From positions 6,680 to 70,679 of the forward strand of contig CAYFQB010000071.1 of NCBI GenBank assembly GCA_964345225.1: 64,000 nt of DNA, in the 5' to 3' direction. Below are positions 18,032 to 28,100 of this stretch, one piece after another. Made by a program: the position numbers and the translations under genes. How positions within the stretch are numbered: the first letter of the stretch is position 1; the number at the start of each line of letters is the position of its first letter. A model generated the notes under the pieces. The model searched no databases. It had not been told where the DNA came from and worked only from the letters and a program-made list of their open reading frames with translations. Origin of the DNA: CAYFQB01 sp964345225 (GTDB lineage: Bacteria; Nitrospirota; Thermodesulfovibrionia; Thermodesulfovibrionales; UBA6898).

Positions 18032-18880
18032 TTATAATCTTTTAATGTCACGAAAAACACAATTCCTGCATTCTTTATTCCCCCTCTGCCCTTTGCAAAG
18101 ACCTGAAATTCCGTGGTGGCAGAGTGCAAAATCATATTTGAGCGGGTCTTCTGGATTGAATCTCTTCAGCGATTCTGTAATCTCAACCGCCATCTTCCAG
18201 TCCTGTGAAGAACGCTTAGTAAAACCAAGGCATTTTGAGATTTTGGCTATGTGTGTATCAAGCGGTATGATTAGACTGTTTGCCTGAATTCCCTTCCATA
18301 TACCGAAATCTATATCCCTGTCCCTTATCATCCAGCGAAGGAAAAGATTTGCCCTTTTGCATGCACTTCTGTTTTTTGGTGAAGGGAAAAAATTAAGAAG
18401 ACCCGGTGGCTTTATATTACTCCCATATATTCTGGATGTGTTTATTCTTAAGAAGCTGTCAACGAGACCTGTAAGACCTTTTTCTATGTTAATGTCATCA
18501 TTACTGTAAAATCTTTTGAAGACATTCTCTATGGAAGCACTTTTCTTTAATATTTCATGAACCATAAATAAGAGTGAGACAATATCTTCGTGCTTATTGA
18601 ACCTGTACTTTATGCCCTCAAAGAGTTTCCGTTGCTTCTTTAAATTGAAATTTATCAGAAAATCATATGGGCTCATACCCATTACAGCCAGTATCTTTTC
18701 GACCGTTGACTTGAATAATCCTACCCTGCCATATGCAAAGCATGAAGCTATAAAACCGGAGACTTCTATATCTGAAGGTTTTATGTATCTGTGAGGAAAC
18801 TCGATAGGGTCATAAAGCATCCTTTCATCAAAATTATATTCCCTGTAGAATTTATCTAGTATTTTTTTAAGCCGGTTCAT
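18032..18880 (-). CDS. TIGR02757 (DUF2400) family protein
   Basis: 282 aa. The family signature is plain: 'YDPIEFPHRY', 'EVSGFIASCFAYGRV', 'LLNFFPSPKNRSACKRANLFLRWM' split across 155-195, 'IPLDTHIAKISKCLGF' and 'YDFALCHHGISGLC'. The C-terminal cysteines (C in GLCKG, then CRNC) are spaced like an iron-sulfur loop of helix-hairpin-helix DNA glycosylases, to which the fold resembles. The biochemical role is not established. AGGACTT lies upstream of the ATG. Confidence 0.85.
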   Translation of the reverse strand: MNRLKKILDKFYREYNFDERMLYDPIEFPHRYIKPSDIEVSGFIASCFAYGRVGLFKSTVEKILAVMGMSPYDFLINFNLKKQRKLFEGIKYRFNKHEDIVSLLFMVHEILKKSASIENVFKRFYSNDDINIEKGLTGLVDSFLRINTSRIYGSNIKPPGLLNFFPSPKNRSACKRANLFLRWMIRDRDIDFGIWKGIQANSLIIPLDTHIAKISKCLGFTKRSSQDWKMAVEITESLKRFNPEDPLKYDFALCHHGISGLCKGQRGNKECRNCVFRDIKRL

Positions 18881-18941
18881 AGATAAGTCCTAAAATGGTA
18901 AGTTATTAGCTTCCGTTAACCCAAAAAATACATTTTTCAGG

Positions 18942-21059
18942 TTAGACACCGAAAATTATCTCTCTCTCTTCCATGTCAACCCTGTCAACCCTGACTGTCA
19001 ATTCCTGCCCGATCCTGAAAGAACGTTTGGTATGCCTGCCATGCAGACGCATGGTTTTGTCATTATATTGATAAAAGTCGTCTGTAATGTAGGAAACATG
19101 CAGAAACCCCTCTACATAAAAGTCATTGAGCCTTACCCTTAGTCCGAAAGGTGTTACACCGACAACTTTACCTGTAAATTCATCACCTACCTTATCATTC
19201 ATAAACCAGACCTTCAGGGCATCAACAACCTCTTTTTCAGCATCTTCTGCAGTCCTTTCCGTTCTCGAAGAGTGAAATGCAATATCAGGAAGCAGTTTTA
19301 CGAGTTCTTTTATCCTCTTATCGGAGAGATGTTTCTTGTAAAGTATTTCGCGCAGCAACCTGTGAACAACAAGATCAGGATATCGTCTTATAGGTGATGT
19401 GAAGTGTGTATAACATCCTGATGCAAGCCCGAAATGGCCGACGTTGACTGTCGAGTATCGTGCCTGCTTGAGACTTCTAAGTACAATGTAATTTATTACC
19501 TCTTCTTCACTTGAATTCTTTATTGACTTAAGTAATTCTGAAAAATCCTTTGGACGTATCGTCTTCCCTTTGAATCTTCCAATATGCTTGACTACCCTTA
19601 ATACTTCTTCCAGTTTCATAGGATCGGGTTCTTCATGTATTCTATAGATACATGGCACATTAGAACTTTGCAGGTATTCGGCCACTGCCTCATTTGCTGA
19701 AATCATGAACTCTTCAATAATCATGTGAGCAAAGTTTCTCTCTGCTCTTAAAATAGCCTCTGGATTACCCTTTATATCAAGAAGGACCTCAGGTTCAGGC
19801 AGGTCAAAATCAAGGCTTCCCCTTTCAAGCCTGTTTGACCTTAATACTCCGCAAAGTTCACCCATCAGCTCAAAATCCTTAAGTAAGTAGTCATATTTTT
19901 TACGCTCATGGCTGTCCTGATCTATGAGAATCTTTCTTACAGAAGTATATGTCATTCTTTCATCGCTCCTGATTATACTCGGGTAGAATTTTTTATCCAT
20001 TCTATTTCCGTATCTGTCAAAGTCCATTTCAACGGTAAATGCGTGCCTTTCCAGCTTTGGCTTGAGGCTACAAAGGTCTTCTGAAAGCTCTTTTGGAAGC
20101 ATTGGTATTACTCTATCCGGGAAATACACACTTGTTCCGCGTTTCCTCGCTTCCATATCATTTGCAGAATCCCAGGGCACATAGAATCCTACATCTGCAA
20201 TGTGAACCCAGAGCCTGTAGCCATGTTCAATGAGGTTGATTGAGACAGCGTCATCGAAATCTTTAGCTCTCTCACCGTCAATGGTAACGGTGGAAAGATT
20301 CCGCAGATCTTTTCTCTTTAGCAATTTCTTTTTTGCTTTTTTATTTTTGTCTGTCAGACGACAGGTACTGTACAAACCTTTTGTCTCGTCTGTCACAGAT
20401 TTTGGAAATCTCCTCGGCAGACTGAATTCATCAATTATCGCCTCAACTTCAGATTTCGGGGTCTCGGGTTTCTCTATTATTCTGATAACTCTTCCAGCAG
20501 GGGGTCTATTTTCAGTTGCATAGGTAATTATCTCTGCTATGACATTATCTCCATGTTTCGCCCTGCCCCTGTCTTTTGGACCTATATAAAGGTCAAACGG
20601 TATTGCGCTGTTTTTAGGCCTGACATAAGTTGCTGTCCGGGTAATATCCAGCCTGCCGGTAATCCTTGTGTAAGCCCTTTCAAGTATCCTGATTACCCTT
20701 GCTTCACGCCTTTTCCAGTTTTCCACCCTGACAATAACCCTGTCGTTATTCATTGCCCCTAGTGTCCACCTTGGCGGTATGAATAGATCTCTTTCACCGG
20801 GTTTCTCGGAAATAAAAAATCCATACCCTTCCCTGTGAGCCTCAAAATACCCTGTAATCAGGTTCATATCCTCCGGCAAACCATATAAACCTTTACGGGT
20901 AAGCACGACACCGCCATTCCGCACCATTTCTCTCAGTATCCTCTTAAGGCCCCTCGACTCAGACCTGCTGAGACTCAAAAGACGTACTATCTCTTTGAAA
21001 GACAGGGGTTTACCTATCTTTTCTCTTAAAAATGCTGCAACCTTATCCTTATTTAACAT
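18942..21059 (-). CDS. rnr: Ribonuclease R
   Basis: 705 aa. This is a processive 3'-5' exoribonuclease that degrades structured RNA. An N-terminal winged-helix segment (1-65) precedes two cold-shock-type OB domains. The RNB catalytic domain (about 250-580) begins 'TIDGERAKDFDDAVSI' with the metal-binding Asp cluster and includes 'WVHIADVGFYV' and 'HFTSPIRRYPDLVVHRLL'. A C-terminal S1 domain (620-700) closes the protein. RBS GAAGGAATGCC is before the ATG. Normal length for the family. Confidence 0.95.
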   Translation of the reverse strand: MLNKDKVAAFLREKIGKPLSFKEIVRLLSLSRSESRGLKRILREMVRNGGVVLTRKGLYGLPEDMNLITGYFEAHREGYGFFISEKPGERDLFIPPRWTLGAMNNDRVIVRVENWKRREARVIRILERAYTRITGRLDITRTATYVRPKNSAIPFDLYIGPKDRGRAKHGDNVIAEIITYATENRPPAGRVIRIIEKPETPKSEVEAIIDEFSLPRRFPKSVTDETKGLYSTCRLTDKNKKAKKKLLKRKDLRNLSTVTIDGERAKDFDDAVSINLIEHGYRLWVHIADVGFYVPWDSANDMEARKRGTSVYFPDRVIPMLPKELSEDLCSLKPKLERHAFTVEMDFDRYGNRMDKKFYPSIIRSDERMTYTSVRKILIDQDSHERKKYDYLLKDFELMGELCGVLRSNRLERGSLDFDLPEPEVLLDIKGNPEAILRAERNFAHMIIEEFMISANEAVAEYLQSSNVPCIYRIHEEPDPMKLEEVLRVVKHIGRFKGKTIRPKDFSELLKSIKNSSEEEVINYIVLRSLKQARYSTVNVGHFGLASGCYTHFTSPIRRYPDLVVHRLLREILYKKHLSDKRIKELVKLLPDIAFHSSRTERTAEDAEKEVVDALKVWFMNDKVGDEFTGKVVGVTPFGLRVRLNDFYVEGFLHVSYITDDFYQYNDKTMRLHGRHTKRSFRIGQELTVRVDRVDMEEREIIFGV

Positions 21060-21187
21060 GGCATTCCTTCTATCATTTGAATAAAACTATACTCCTGCTT
21101 AGTGATAAGTAATTGAAGTTACTAAAGCCTGGGGCATTAACTGATTAAGATTTTCTTTATTTTCATGAACTATGTTTACCCAGTTTC

Positions 21188-22243
21188 TTACCCAGTCTTA
21201 TTAAAAAATATTGTTTGTGTCGGGTAAGCAAATTCAATTCCGCGTTTTTCGAATTCACTTTTTATTGAAAGGTTAATCTCCTGATTAATATCCATATACT
21301 TGTTATAGTCACTGCCCATAACATAATAAACAGCTTCAAATACAAGGCTGAAGTCCCCGTAGGAGGAGAAATGAGCCCGGTCGAAAACCGTATCTTTCAC
21401 ATTTTCAATAGCATTTCTTATTATTGCCGGTATCTCCTTTAACTGCTGGAGATTTGTTTGATAGGTAACGCCAAGATTAAAAATAACACGACGCCTTTCC
21501 ATTCTTTTATAATTACGTACGCGTGAGCTGGTCAAATCGGTATTTGAAAATATTAACTGTTCACCGCTCAAACTACGTATTCTTGTTGTTTTAATGCCAA
21601 AGTGTTCAATGGTTCCCATGTATTCCCCGACAATAATAAAATCGCCTATCTCGAATGGGCGGTCAAAGAATATTGTGAAATAACTGAACAGGTCTCCCAG
21701 AATTGCCTGTGCTGCTAGGGCAACCGCTATACCGCCGATACCAAGGCCAGCTATTACAGCTGAAATCTTGAATCCCAAATTATCAAGGAGAAAAGTAATA
21801 CCAACTCCCCAGACGATTACTTTTATTGCAGTAAGAATCCCCTTAAGCCTCTTCTGCCTGTTAGTATCAACCTCCTTTTTAATCCAATAATTCTCAAGCA
21901 AATAATTTATCAGTGCTATTAAAAGGCGGATGCCAAAAAACGTTAATACCAGCACTCCAAGAATATCAATAAACTTGCTAAATAAAGGGGGCAGGGTCAA
22001 GATTTTTATAGATAGATAGAAGGCGCCGAAATAGATCAAGGGGATCAATTTCTTTTGAATGATATGAATCAGAAAATCATCTATTGTTGTGGAGGTCTTC
22101 TTCGCCCAAGCCTTAAGCTGGTGCAAAATGATACTACGAAGTATTCGAATAACAGTAACACCGCCCAGGAAGATTAATATGAAAATTAAATAGTCTGAAA
22201 TTCTGTTATTAAAAAATGTAATCTGCATTATATCGTCAAACAT
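21188..22243 (-). CDS. Small-conductance mechanosensitive channel (MscS family)
   Basis: 351 aa. About four to five N-terminal transmembrane segments (residues 17-35, 60-80, 90-115, 137-160) lead into the pore helix rich in Gly/Ala (AVIAGLGIGGIAVALAAQ), which is the MscS TM3 signature. The beta domain follows (DRPFEIGDFIIVGEYMGTIE, then the 'TRIRSLSGEQLIFSNTDL' motif) and a cytoplasmic C-terminal domain. It would open under membrane tension to release solutes. It stands alone between pfk and rnr. A run of AT-rich DNA without genes separates it from both. Confidence 0.93.
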   Translation of the reverse strand: MFDDIMQITFFNNRISDYLIFILIFLGGVTVIRILRSIILHQLKAWAKKTSTTIDDFLIHIIQKKLIPLIYFGAFYLSIKILTLPPLFSKFIDILGVLVLTFFGIRLLIALINYLLENYWIKKEVDTNRQKRLKGILTAIKVIVWGVGITFLLDNLGFKISAVIAGLGIGGIAVALAAQAILGDLFSYFTIFFDRPFEIGDFIIVGEYMGTIEHFGIKTTRIRSLSGEQLIFSNTDLTSSRVRNYKRMERRRVIFNLGVTYQTNLQQLKEIPAIIRNAIENVKDTVFDRAHFSSYGDFSLVFEAVYYVMGSDYNKYMDINQEINLSIKSEFEKRGIEFAYPTQTIFFNKTG

Positions 22244-22414
22244 ATTTCACCCCTTCTGCCCGAATGTTAATATTAAATATCTGCGATTACGCAAAAGCCG
22301 CAGAAACTGTTTAAATAAAAAAGCAATCAAGGCCGGGAGAATATTATTCTAATGCCCTTCCTTGTTAATCCCCAAAATGCATTTTCCGGTTTAATATCAA
22401 CCTTAACGGACGAA

Positions 22415-23629
22415 TTACATATACCTCTTTATAGCTTCCTTTTCCTCAATAAATTCATATTTGAATTTCTGGGTCTCTCTCCCAAAACATATCCCGAGAC
22501 TTTCAAAAAGAGTCACTTCTTGCAAATTTACCTCTCTACGCTTTATCGCATCTCCGGTTGGCTGATAGTAAATTTTCTCTCCCTCTACATTTAAAACAGT
22601 ATTTCCGGTTTTTCCTTCAAGTAAAAGCATAACAGCAGCAGCACCAGCCTTATACCCAAAATTGACATCATAGGATGAAGAATGTCCAGAACGCACAAGA
22701 TGACCGGGGGTTACTTCCCTGACTTCGGGTATCTTGTAAACGCCCGGTACATACATGCCTGTCTTTTTCATAAATGATATAACATCAGGATCATTCTTTA
22801 ACCGCTTTTCGAGCTGCTGACGCACATATTTCCCAGCACCTGCAAGCTTTTTATGCCCAAATGCATCAACCCCTGCAGATTCGTCATAGAGCAGTTCCCC
22901 GCTTGCCGTCTTAATACCTTCTGCAACAACAATGAGATAAGTGCCTGCCTTGACATCGCTCCTTTCGACTCTTGGAAAATAAGTTTTCTTAATATGTTCG
23001 TATACGATATCAAAGTCAACTGGAATTTCAGGTATCAGTATACAATCAGCCTCTGCTCCGACACCACCTCGAAATGCGGTATGTCCAACATATCTACCGA
23101 AGACTTCAAGAACCAGGACACGGTTGTGGCTCATCCCTGTAGTTTTTAGATTCCTGCCAAAAACAGATATCATGTTGACTGCAGAATCACCACCGACACT
23201 ATATGGCTGCAGATCAATGTCCATTGTCTTCGGTACGTGAATGCATGGAATGTTCTGAGATGAGAGGTCGACAACAACACTACCTGTATCATCACCTCCG
23301 CTTATAATAAGTGCATCTATACCGAATTTCTTCAGCCCTTCCTTTATCCTCTTATATTTATTGTCGTCTTCTATCTTTTTTACTTTTACACGTGAATGTC
23401 CAGCCTCAGAACCTGCAAGAGTTGCATCGATATGACTTACTCGTTCTTCATTCAGGAATACAACTTCATCAAGGTCAATAAGGTTATAAAGACCTGCATA
23501 TCCATTAGGAATAATAACTGACTCAATCCCTAATGCATATGCCTCTCTTGCTATTCCTTTAATTACAGCATTAAGTCCACCGCAGTCGCCACCACTTGTA
23601 ATAATCCCGATTCTTTTTACAGGTGCCAT
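22415..23629 (-). CDS. pfkA: 6-phosphofructokinase, probably pyrophosphate-type
   Basis: 404 aa. It phosphorylates fructose 6-phosphate. Conserved blocks are GIITSGGDCGGLNAVIKG (5-22), ISGGDDTG near 109-116 and PKTMDIDL near 133-140. In E. coli-type ATP enzymes the second block is GGDGS and the third starts PGT; Asp in place of Gly and Lys in place of Gly are the two residues that mark PPi-dependent enzymes. So a reversible PPi enzyme is inferred. It follows pgk in the same direction after a 146-bp gap filled with simple repeat phrases; AGGAGGG precedes the ATG. Confidence 0.88.
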   Translation of the reverse strand: MAPVKRIGIITSGGDCGGLNAVIKGIAREAYALGIESVIIPNGYAGLYNLIDLDEVVFLNEERVSHIDATLAGSEAGHSRVKVKKIEDDNKYKRIKEGLKKFGIDALIISGGDDTGSVVVDLSSQNIPCIHVPKTMDIDLQPYSVGGDSAVNMISVFGRNLKTTGMSHNRVLVLEVFGRYVGHTAFRGGVGAEADCILIPEIPVDFDIVYEHIKKTYFPRVERSDVKAGTYLIVVAEGIKTASGELLYDESAGVDAFGHKKLAGAGKYVRQQLEKRLKNDPDVISFMKKTGMYVPGVYKIPEVREVTPGHLVRSGHSSSYDVNFGYKAGAAAVMLLLEGKTGNTVLNVEGEKIYYQPTGDAIKRREVNLQEVTLFESLGICFGRETQKFKYEFIEEKEAIKRYM

Positions 23630-23775
23630 AAAACCCTCCTTTTAGTAATGTGTTTATCATTATATGCTCAAATCTCAAATACCCAGATTTGCTATTTTCT
23701 ATTTGCTATTCACTATTTGCTTTCTTTGCCTTTTTCGCTCTTAGCCTATTCCCCTTACTCCTTACTTCATAGGCT

Positions 23776-25086
23776 CTATGCCCTTTTCGCTTTGCCCCTG
23801 TTTTCCATCAGTGCATGAACAGGTTTAAGACCATATGGGCTACCCTGTTCTATTGCAGTAAGAACAGTTCCGCCTCCTGTAAAGAAATAATACTTCGCAT
23901 TATCAAGGACTGAGAGATAAAGGCCCGGACAAAGATCCTTGAATTCCTGCAGTGTATCCCCACCGCCATACATTTTAATGGCATCCCTGTTAAGGTCAAT
24001 CGTGCTGTCCAATGCTGCAGAGCCAGCAGTAAAATGAGGAGTAAATCCCATAACTGCATTAACAAAAATTGTTTTTGCATTTAAAATACTATCATACACA
24101 ATGCGGTCCCGAAATGATTTTGGGTCAATGTCCACTATATATTTGTATTTATTCCCCTGCCTGAAGTCCTTTATCGGTAATGTTCTATATTCTCCTTCTA
24201 CCTTGCCTTCCATGGTATCTGATTCAACTATATGAGGCATTTCTATAATCTTCTGGTTTATCCTGTCTTTTTCAACAAGGTCCTTTGCTGCTTCAATATC
24301 ATGTTCTGAGACCCCTGCTGTATTTATTCCATATTTGGCACAGAGATAGGTATTATATATAACACCACCAAGTATTAACTTGTCTACTCTCTCATACAGT
24401 GCATAAATAGGTTTAATTTTTGTGTCATACTTGGCACCGGCAACAACAGCCACGAATGGCCTTTCGGGATTAATGACAGAGTTCAGATTAATTATTTCCT
24501 GCTGCATTAAAAAACCTGCATAAGAAGGAAGATATTTTGTAATATCATAGGTCGACACATGAGGCTGCCATGAGCCAAATGCATCATTTATGAATATATC
24601 AGCAAGGCCTGCAAGCTGCAAGGCGAAGTTTTTTCTTGTTTCACCTTCTCCTTCTTCACCCTGAAACCAGCGGGTGTTCGGAAGGTAAATACCGCCGATC
24701 TTTCTTTTACGGAGTTCACGAATTGAATGGTTGATTGAAGTATCTATCCCTGTAATACCATATTTTGATTCAATATTGAACTCGGGTATTTGGAATTTTA
24801 TATGAAGCTTTCGTTCTAAATACTCCACAACTGGTCTTACGGATTCTTCCTCCCTGCAATTAATATCTCCTGTCTTTTTATCTTTGGGCCTTCCAATATG
24901 GGTCATCAGGATTGGCCTTCCACCCCTCTCAACTATGTTATAGAGAGTGCCGAGTGTTCTGTCAATCCTGTAAGGGTCCCTTATCTGGCCGCCTTTTACA
25001 ACATTATGGTCGAACCTTACAAGTACAATCTTTCCATCAAGAGGAGCATTTTGTATAGTAGGAAGCCTGGGGTCTAATATGCTCAT
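23776..25086 (-). CDS. pgk: Divergent phosphoglycerate kinase
   Basis: 436 aa, longer than the usual 390-415. It should transfer phosphate between 1,3-bisphosphoglycerate and ADP. The framework is recognisable but altered: VLVRFDHNVVKGG for the usual VRVDFNVP, THIGRPK for SHLGRPK, LPNTRWFQGEEGE for LENTRFH-GEE, NDAFGSWQPHVST for NDAFG-AHR-HAS, AGAKYDTKI for GGAKVSDKI, and FTGGGTVLTAIE for STGGGA. The ATP-side GGGDT motif is kept. The Arg of AHR is replaced by Gln. It follows carB by 34 bp, an unusual fusion of pyrimidine and glycolytic genes. Confidence 0.85.
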   Translation of the reverse strand: MSILDPRLPTIQNAPLDGKIVLVRFDHNVVKGGQIRDPYRIDRTLGTLYNIVERGGRPILMTHIGRPKDKKTGDINCREEESVRPVVEYLERKLHIKFQIPEFNIESKYGITGIDTSINHSIRELRKRKIGGIYLPNTRWFQGEEGEGETRKNFALQLAGLADIFINDAFGSWQPHVSTYDITKYLPSYAGFLMQQEIINLNSVINPERPFVAVVAGAKYDTKIKPIYALYERVDKLILGGVIYNTYLCAKYGINTAGVSEHDIEAAKDLVEKDRINQKIIEMPHIVESDTMEGKVEGEYRTLPIKDFRQGNKYKYIVDIDPKSFRDRIVYDSILNAKTIFVNAVMGFTPHFTAGSAALDSTIDLNRDAIKMYGGGDTLQEFKDLCPGLYLSVLDNAKYYFFTGGGTVLTAIEQGSPYGLKPVHALMENRGKAKRA

Positions 25087-25120
25087 TACTTATTACCTCC
25101 GGTAGGTATTAAAAATTTAA

Positions 25121-28100
25121 CTAAATTGTAACACAGATGTTTTTTCGGTCATAAGCATCATTTTTATGATATTCCTGTATCGATTTAACATTTACTTTTT
25201 TCTTCTTAAGCATCTCTATAGCATTAACAACGGCCTTTGCCCCTGCAACTGTTGTTGTATAAGGAATACCGTATTGCAAGGCGCTCCTCCTGATTGAAAA
25301 TGAATCCCTCTTGGCCTGCGCACCACTGACTGTATTTATAACGAAAACTATTTCCTTATTTTTAATTAAATCTACTATGTGCGGCCTGCCTTCTGCAACC
25401 TTATTTATAACTTCGACCTCAATGCCTTTATTACTTAGAAAAGCAGCGGTTCCCCTTGTTGCAACAACCGAAAAACCTGCGGCATACAGTCTTTTGACGA
25501 GATCACATATGCCCGGCTTATCTTCATCCCTGATGCTTATTACTATCTTCCCAGAAAGCGGTATCATGTTATTGCAGGATGCCTGTGCCTTTGAATATGC
25601 ACGGCCAAAATCTTCGTCTATGCCCATGACCTCACCTGTAGACTTCATTTCAGGCCCCAGGATTGTATCAACACCGGGGAATTTTTCAAAAGGAAAAACA
25701 GCTTCTTTAACTGCGATATGACTTATTGATTTTTCTGATTTAACACCCAGTTCTTTCAATGTTTTTCCCAACATAACCTTTGCTGCTATTTTTGCAAGAG
25801 GAACACCTGTAGTCTTGCTTACAAAAGGGATTGTCCGTGATGCCCTCGGGTTAACTTCAAGTATATATATGTCTTTATCTTTTACGGCAAACTGCACATT
25901 CATTAGCCCGATAACCCTGAGTTCTCTTGCGAGTTCCTTTGTCTGTCTTTTTATCTCATCTGTGATTTCTTTACTCAGAGAAAATGGAGGTAGCGAGCAC
26001 GCTGAATCACCGGAATGGATACCGGCCTCTTCAATATGCTCCATCACACCGCCGATAATAACATCTGTTCCGTCTGATACTGCATCAACATCAACCTCTA
26101 TTGCAATATCGAGATATTTGTCTATAAGCACAGGATGTCCAGATGATGACATTACAGCGTTCCGCACATAATCACGAACAGAGTCCTCATCGTATGCAAT
26201 CTCCATTGCACTGCCACCCAGAACATATGAAGGCCTGACCATAACAGGATAGCCTATTTTTTTTGCTGCGGCAGCAGCTTCTTCAACAGATATTACTGTA
26301 TCGCTTTCCGGCTGCTTAAATCCAAGCTTATGAATAAGTTCCTTGAATCTTCGCCTGTCCTCCGCCCTGTCTATCGAATCTGGAGATGTACCAAGTATCT
26401 GAATACCTTCCATCTCAAGAGGTACTGCGAGTTTAAGCGGTGTCTGTCCTCCAAACTGCACAATTACTCCAATTGGTTTTTCGGTCTCGATTATATTCAA
26501 AACATCCTCTATTGTTAACGGTTCAAAATAAAGCCTGTCAGATGTGTCGTAATCTGTACTGACTGTCTCAGGGTTGCAGTTGACCATTATTGTCTCATAC
26601 CCCAGTTCCCTCAGGGCAAAGACGGCATGAACACAGCAGTAATCAAACTCTATCCCCTGACCAATCCTGTTAGGTCCTGAACCGAGAATTATTACTTTCT
26701 TCCTTTCTGTTGGATTAGACTCACACTCAGACACAGGGGCAAATAGAAGAGGGTATGGTGACTGTGGCACAGCATCAGTGTTATATAAATCTTTTTTTTC
26801 TTTGTGCTTTGCGCTTTGTTCTATGCGCTTATAGAATGGTTTTTCATATGTTGAATATAGATATGGTGTATATGCAGAAAACTCTGCCGCACATGTATCC
26901 ACCATTTTGTATACAGGAAGTATATTTTTTTCTTTTCTGAGCCTCCTTATTTCTGTCTCATCAACACCAGACAGTTGAGCCAGTCTTCTGTCAGAAAAAC
27001 CGTATTCTTTCGCCTCCCGCAATAAAGCAGGGGGCAGGGGGCAGGGGGCAAATTCGTTTTCTCCATGCTCCGAGCTCTTTGCTCCATGCGCTTTTATCAT
27101 TTCATCCATATCGACTATGTGCTTAATGTTATTCAGAAACCATGGGTCTATCTGCGTACATTCATAGATCTCTTCAATACTCATCCCGACACGCATCGCT
27201 TCTGAAACATACCAGAGCCTTTTTACTCCTGGTATTTTTAAATTTATCTTGATTTTATCAGTATCTAAATCAACATCCACCAATCCATAGTTCCCGGTCT
27301 CCAGACTTCTGAGTGCCTTTTGGAGCGATTCCTTGAAAGTCCTGCCAATGGACATTACTTCGCCGACAGACTTCATCTGCGTGGTAAGCAGTGGGTCTGC
27401 CTCAGGGAATTTCTCGAATGCAAATTTCGGAAATTTTGTTACTACATAATCTATAGCGGGCTCGAAAGATGCGGGGGTCTCTCTTGTTATGTCATTCCTT
27501 ATCTCATCAAGTGTGAGCCCGACAGCAAGCTTGGCTGCTATCTTTGCTATGGGGAATCCCGTTGCCTTTGATGCAAGAGCAGAACTTCTTGAAACCCTCG
27601 GGTTCATCTCTATTACAACCATCCTACCGTCTCTCGGGTTCAGGGCAAACTGTATATTAGAACCACCTGTGTCAACGCCGATTTCACGTATTATCGCTAT
27701 AGATGCATCTCTCATACGCTGGTATTCCTTGTCTGTAAGGGTCTGAGCAGGGGCAACTGTAATAGAGTCGCCAGTGTGAATCCCCATGGGATCAAAATTC
27801 TCTATTGAGCAGATTATTACAACATTATCTTTTTTATCACGCATTACCTCGAGCTCGTACTCTTTCCACCCAAGGACAGACTCTTCAATAAGCACCTGAC
27901 TAACGGGGCTGAGTTTAAGCCCCTTATCCAGAAGTTCTGCAAATTCTTCTCTATTATATGCTATGCCGCCGCCACTCCCTCCGAGTGTAAATGCAGGCCT
28001 TAATATAACGGGAAATCCTATATGCTCTATCGCATTAGTTCCTTCCTTTATATTCATAACTGCGGCACTTTTAGGTATCTCCAGTCCGATCTTTGCCATT

